From the NCBI RefSeq assembly GCF_000308475.2, contig NZ_BAFT02000079.1, forward strand, positions 1 through 64,000: a DNA stretch of 64,000 nucleotides. Direction: 5' to 3'. A program made the position numbers and the translations under genes. The first letter of the stretch is position 1, and every line of letters starts with the position of its first letter. This DNA is from Nocardia brasiliensis NBRC 14402. Lineage in GTDB: Bacteria > Actinomycetota > Actinomycetes > Mycobacteriales > Mycobacteriaceae. Shown here piece by piece: positions 61,011-64,000 of the stretch. The notes beneath the pieces are model-generated. The model searched no databases, was not told the origin of the DNA, and was given only the letters and a program-made list of their open reading frames with translations.

Positions 61011-61203
61011 CTGGTTCATCCCCTTCTGCACGCACCCGGCCGGGCGTGGGTGTTCGCTCGGCGGCCCGCTCCCCGGCACGCGGGAGCAACGAAACTCGTC
61101 CGTCAGCTGGGCGGTCAGGTGCTCGGTATTCGAATCATGTCAGATCAAGCGCGTGGCGGAAACCGGTGGCAAAACCATTGGTGGACAGCGAATCCGAGGC
61201 ATG

Positions 61204-62361
61204 TCAGCCGCCTTCCGCGGTGGGCTCGGCCGGGTCGTCGACGATCCAGCAGCCGTCTAGTTCCGGATAGCGGGCCCGGACCTCGGGTAGTAGATCGGGC
61301 AACGTCAGCAGCACGAGATCCGGACGGGCGGCGACGAGTTCGTCGGGCGAGATGATCGGCACGTCGGTGCCCGGCATCCGCCTGCCCTGTTTGGCCGCGG
61401 CGGCGTCGGCCACGCCCGCGATCAACCCGCGATGCACACCGGCGAGGCTGAACACGGCGACCGCCCGGGACGCCGCGCCGTAGGCGTAGACCCGATCACC
61501 TTGCGCGGCATGGCGTTCGAGCCAGCGGCGCAGCGCGTCGGCGTGCGCGTCGGCAGCACATTGCAGCCCGCGGATCGCGGCGGGCGCGATGAAATCTCGT
61601 TCCCGCGTGAGGATTTCCCGTACGACGCGGTCCGGCTCGTGATTTCCGTGCCGGGCGGCGGCGAGCACCGTCCCGCCGTAGAGGTCGAACCGCCACGCGG
61701 TGACCAGGCTCATCCCGGCGCCGCGTAGCAGCCGTTGCAGCGCGGTCAGCGAATAGTAGGCGAAGTGGCCGTGCCGCAACGCGTTCCACTGGGAGCCGGC
61801 GACGATGGTGGCCAGCGCGTGGAATTGGACGAGCAGCACACCGTCCGGCGCGGTCGCGGCGGCGCGCGCGGCGAAGGCCGCGCGCTGGTCGGGCTCGTGC
61901 ATGATGCCGAAACAGTCGAGCACCACCTCGGCCGCCGCCTCGGTGGGGGAGAAGCCACGCTCGGTGAGCAAGGGCAGCCAGGTGCCCCCGTGCGGACTGC
62001 CGAACTCGCGCACCGTCTTTCCGCGCAGCAGCCCGGCCGCCGCGACCTTGCCGACGGCATCGGCCGCCTGTGCGCGCAAGGCCGCTGGTTCGATGCCGCG
62101 CGGCTCCTCGGTCCGGGTGTCGTCCTCGGCGAGCTGTGCCAGGCCACAGTGGGCGCACAGCTCCATCCGCAGTGGATGCGCCGACTCCGCCAGGCCGACC
62201 GGCGCGTGCGCGGGCGGGAAGAAGTCGGCCGCGGGCACGGTACCGAGGTCGAGCACGGTGCTGAGCGCGCTGCCGCGGCAGGCGCGGCAGCAGTGCTCGC
62301 GCGCCGCGCGCACGGGTGCGCAACGCTGTGCCGGGGTGTCCTGGCTAGCTTGCGGGGGCAT
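61204..62361 (-). CDS. NDP-sugar C-methyltransferase-like protein
   Basis: Encodes 385 residues. An N-terminal zinc-ribbon-like part (CCRACRG and CAHCGL), a methyltransferase region and a C-terminal GYGAAxR-like domain (RVYAYGAASRAVAVFSLAG, DLVLLTLPDLLPEV) give the three-part layout of TylC3-type sugar C-methyltransferases. The SAM-binding part is short: motif I reads REFGSPHGGTWLPLL, and about 40 residues normally holding the acidic motif II appear absent. Activity is therefore uncertain. It overlaps the epimerase gene by 17 bases. Confidence 0.75.
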   Translation of the reverse strand: MPPQASQDTPAQRCAPVRAAREHCCRACRGSALSTVLDLGTVPAADFFPPAHAPVGLAESAHPLRMELCAHCGLAQLAEDDTRTEEPRGIEPAALRAQAADAVGKVAAAGLLRGKTVREFGSPHGGTWLPLLTERGFSPTEAAAEVVLDCFGIMHEPDQRAAFAARAAATAPDGVLLVQFHALATIVAGSQWNALRHGHFAYYSLTALQRLLRGAGMSLVTAWRFDLYGGTVLAAARHGNHEPDRVVREILTRERDFIAPAAIRGLQCAADAHADALRRWLERHAAQGDRVYAYGAASRAVAVFSLAGVHRGLIAGVADAAAAKQGRRMPGTDVPIISPDELVAARPDLVLLTLPDLLPEVRARYPELDGCWIVDDPAEPTAEGG

Positions 62362-63391
62362 GGGCGGTTCCGGTGGGTATCCGGCGCATCGTCGCGTCGA
62401 GCACCCCGGTCCGGTGCAGCCGCTGCAGGTGCGGCAGCCGGGTGAACTTCTGGAAGAAATCGTCGTAGGTGAGCCCGCGGGCGGTGTATTCCTGGAACAA
62501 CTCGTCCGCGCCCGCCTGCACGGTCCAGAGCGCGCGGAAACCGAGCGCGGAGCGGGCCGCCGAGAAATCCACGCGGTAGGAGCGCGGGTCGGCGCCGCTC
62601 TCGCCGGTGATGTTCAACCGCGAGCCGGGCACCGCCTCGACGACCGCCTCGGCGATATCGGCGACGGTGAGGTTGTTGGCCTCGGTGCCGATATTGAACG
62701 CGCGGCAGTGGATTGCGTCCACGGGTGCGGTGAGGCAGTTGGCGAAGGCCCACGCGATATCGCGAGCATGCACCAGCGGCCGCCACGGCGTCCCGTCGGA
62801 GAGCACCTTCACCTCGCCGGTGAGCGTGGCGTAGCCGACGAGGTTGTTCAGCACGATGTCGGCGCGTAACCGCGGGGAGAAGCCGAATGCCGTGGCATTG
62901 CGCAGGAATACCGGCGCGAAGCCGGAATCGGCCAGTGCCGCCACATCGTCCTCGACCCGTACTTTGCTCTGCGCGTACGGCGTGATCGGACGCAGCGGTG
63001 CGTCCTCGGTGACCAGATCCGCGCCTGCCGCACCGTAAACCGAGCAGGTGGAGGCGTAGAGGAACCGGCGCACCCCCGCTTCCTTGGCGAGCCGGGCCAG
63101 CCGGACCGAGGCGTGATGGTTGACGGCGTAGGTGATCTCGGGTGCGAGCGCGCCGAGCGGATCGTTCGACAGCGCGGCCAGATGGATCACCGCGTCGAAC
63201 CCGCGCAGCTGCTCGACGGTCACGTCGCGCAGGTCCACCGCGAGGCCGGGCGGATCGCCGGGCAGCTCGCCGAGCACGCAGTCGGCGAAGAAGCCCGCGT
63301 CGAGCCCGATCACCTCGTGCCCGTTGGCGCGCAGTACCGGCACCATGACCGTGCCGAGATATCCCTGGTGTCCGGTGAGCAACACCCGCAT
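62345..63391 (-). CDS. NAD-dependent sugar epimerase/dehydratase (extended SDR)
   Basis: Encodes 348 residues. MRVLLTGHQGYLGTVMVPVL carries the GxxGxxG loop; ALSNDPLG, YASTCSVYG, and the YAQSK catalytic pair follow. The late NIGTEANNLTVADIAEAV block is typical of NDP-sugar epimerases. The start at 63391 is just after the PIG-L stop (2 bases between), and GGAGG lies 9 bases upstream. It probably makes a modified sugar nucleotide for the glycan. Confidence 0.83.
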   Translation of the reverse strand: MRVLLTGHQGYLGTVMVPVLRANGHEVIGLDAGFFADCVLGELPGDPPGLAVDLRDVTVEQLRGFDAVIHLAALSNDPLGALAPEITYAVNHHASVRLARLAKEAGVRRFLYASTCSVYGAAGADLVTEDAPLRPITPYAQSKVRVEDDVAALADSGFAPVFLRNATAFGFSPRLRADIVLNNLVGYATLTGEVKVLSDGTPWRPLVHARDIAWAFANCLTAPVDAIHCRAFNIGTEANNLTVADIAEAVVEAVPGSRLNITGESGADPRSYRVDFSAARSALGFRALWTVQAGADELFQEYTARGLTYDDFFQKFTRLPHLQRLHRTGVLDATMRRIPTGTAHAPAS

Positions 63392-63393
63392 GG

Positions 63394-64000
63394 CTACGAA
63401 CCTCCGAAATCGATGACGGCCTTGTCGAGCAGGAACGCCTCGGCATGTCCGGCCCGGCACTGCACGCCGCGCAGCCGGGTGAGGCCGGTGAACGCCTGTT
63501 GGTCGAACCAGTCCCGATGTGCTTGGGACGGATAGTGTTTCAGCAGCAGCATCGCCTTCTCCTCGGCCAGTTCGGCGCTGAGCCGATGGAAGACGACGGG
63601 GGCGGGAGTGTCGCTCTCCCACTTGAGGATCTCGTAGCCGAGCACCAACTGGTCGCGGAACTCGGTCGGCACCAGTTCGGCCAGCAGCCGATGATCCTGG
63701 TGCGCGTCGCCGCGGTGCGGCGCGAAGACCAGATCAGGGGTGCACTCGGCCCGAAAACTGTTGAGTTCGTTCTTGATTCGGTCCCAGTGCGCCGGTGCGC
63801 GACCGTCCGGCACGTCCAGCACGGTGAGCCGCACCTGCGCGCCCGGACAGAACGCCGCCAGCGCGCGTTGCTCCTCGGCGGCCCGTTCGGTGCCGCCGCC
63901 GGAGAGCACCAAGGCCCGCACCCGCAAGCCGGGATGGGCGCGCGCCAGCGTCAGCAGCGTCGCGCCCAGCCCGATGGCGATGTCGTCGCAGTGTGCGCCG
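63394..64000 (-). CDS. PIG-L family deacetylase (5' part beyond the window)
   Basis: At least 202 residues; the frame continues through the right edge, so the N-terminus is missing. The zinc motif GAHCDDIAIG lies at the edge, and the second ligand block PHRGDAHQDHR follows. These enzymes remove acetyl groups from N-acetylated sugars. It is the first visible gene of the leftward operon with the epimerase and C-methyltransferase. The apparent start at 63927 is internal. Confidence 0.85.
   Translation of the reverse strand, partial: GAHCDDIAIGLGATLLTLARAHPGLRVRALVLSGGGTERAAEEQRALAAFCPGAQVRLTVLDVPDGRAPAHWDRIKNELNSFRAECTPDLVFAPHRGDAHQDHRLLAELVPTEFRDQLVLGYEILKWESDTPAPVVFHRLSAELAEEKAMLLLKHYPSQAHRDWFDQQAFTGLTRLRGVQCRAGHAEAFLLDKAVIDFGGS

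Noticed and set aside
41698..64000. Classification of the glycan locus as LAM, arabinogalactan or mycolate biosynthesis
   Set aside because: No arabinosyltransferase, GlfT, polyprenyl-phosphate mannose enzyme or mycolyl transferase is seen; the Wzx/Wzy/Wzz-like set points elsewhere.
1..64000. CRISPR arrays, tRNA/rRNA genes, insertion sequences, integrases
   Set aside because: No regularly spaced repeat, no tRNA-like cloverleaf or CCA-type end, and no transposase, integrase or phage protein was recognised in either strand.

Overview
The window is high-GC actinobacterial chromosome, most likely a Nocardia or close relative in the Mycobacteriales. Supporting signs are an MspA-family porin, a secreted cutinase, an LldD-type FMN lactate dehydrogenase with the mycobacterial-style N-terminus, a two-domain fatty acyl reductase, many TetR/IclR/GntR regulators and GTG starts. 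Genes are dense, often with ATGA overlaps. I saw no rRNA, tRNA, CRISPR array, transposase or phage gene.

Layout. (1) 1-2.4 kb: a secreted unknown protein and a SAM methyltransferase whose reading frame breaks near its 3' end. (2) 2.4-5.3 kb: an IclR regulator divergent from an SDR and a dihydrodipicolinate-reductase-like oxidoreductase, with a repeated GTCGAATATT palindromic element between them. (3) 5.3-15.9 kb: a nearly self-contained locus for L-fucose (or a closely related 6-deoxy sugar). It has an ABC importer, an aldo/keto-reductase sugar dehydrogenase, a lactonase, an enolase-superfamily L-fuconate dehydratase with every catalytic residue at the position I recall for the Xanthomonas enzyme, an SDR ketodeoxyfuconate dehydrogenase, an FAH-type hydrolase, and an L-lactate dehydrogenase for the lactate released. 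A FadR-type regulator and copies of ACATCCGATGT suggest shared control. (4) 15.9-41.7 kb: mixed chromosome content. It includes a PLP enzyme, a secreted HNH nuclease with an overlapping small gene, a DUF2071-like protein, an MBL-fold protein, a 1037-residue signalling ATPase, a class-A beta-lactamase-like lipoprotein, a second IclR regulator and a divergent HemC paralogue. It also includes an acyl-CoA dehydrogenase, a membrane-anchored expansin, a KstD-like flavoenzyme with TetR and alcohol dehydrogenase around a double operator, a cutinase, a fatty acyl reductase, and a divergent pair made of a 5'-nucleotidase and an exported phosphodiesterase-fold protein.

(5) 41.7 kb to the right edge: a large surface-polysaccharide locus. 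The minus-strand run encodes two GT4 transferases, a Wzx-like flippase, a CgeB-like transferase, a Wzy-like polymerase, a Wzz-like chain-length protein, a beta-helix lipoprotein, a tandem GNAT protein, a GntR regulator, a GSA-type aminotransferase and another GT4. Beyond a TetR/flavoenzyme pair lie a polysaccharide pyruvyl transferase, a GT2, an MspA porin, and an operon of sugar C-methyltransferase, NAD-epimerase and PIG-L deacetylase (cut by the edge).

Region 5 looks like a Wzx/Wzy-type assembly line for an acylated, possibly pyruvylated and C-methyl-branched glycan in a mycolate bacterium. The Wzz-like protein has the fold of a tyrosine-kinase co-polymerase but has lost both ATP-binding motifs. 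This locus and the fucose locus are the two most interesting systems here.
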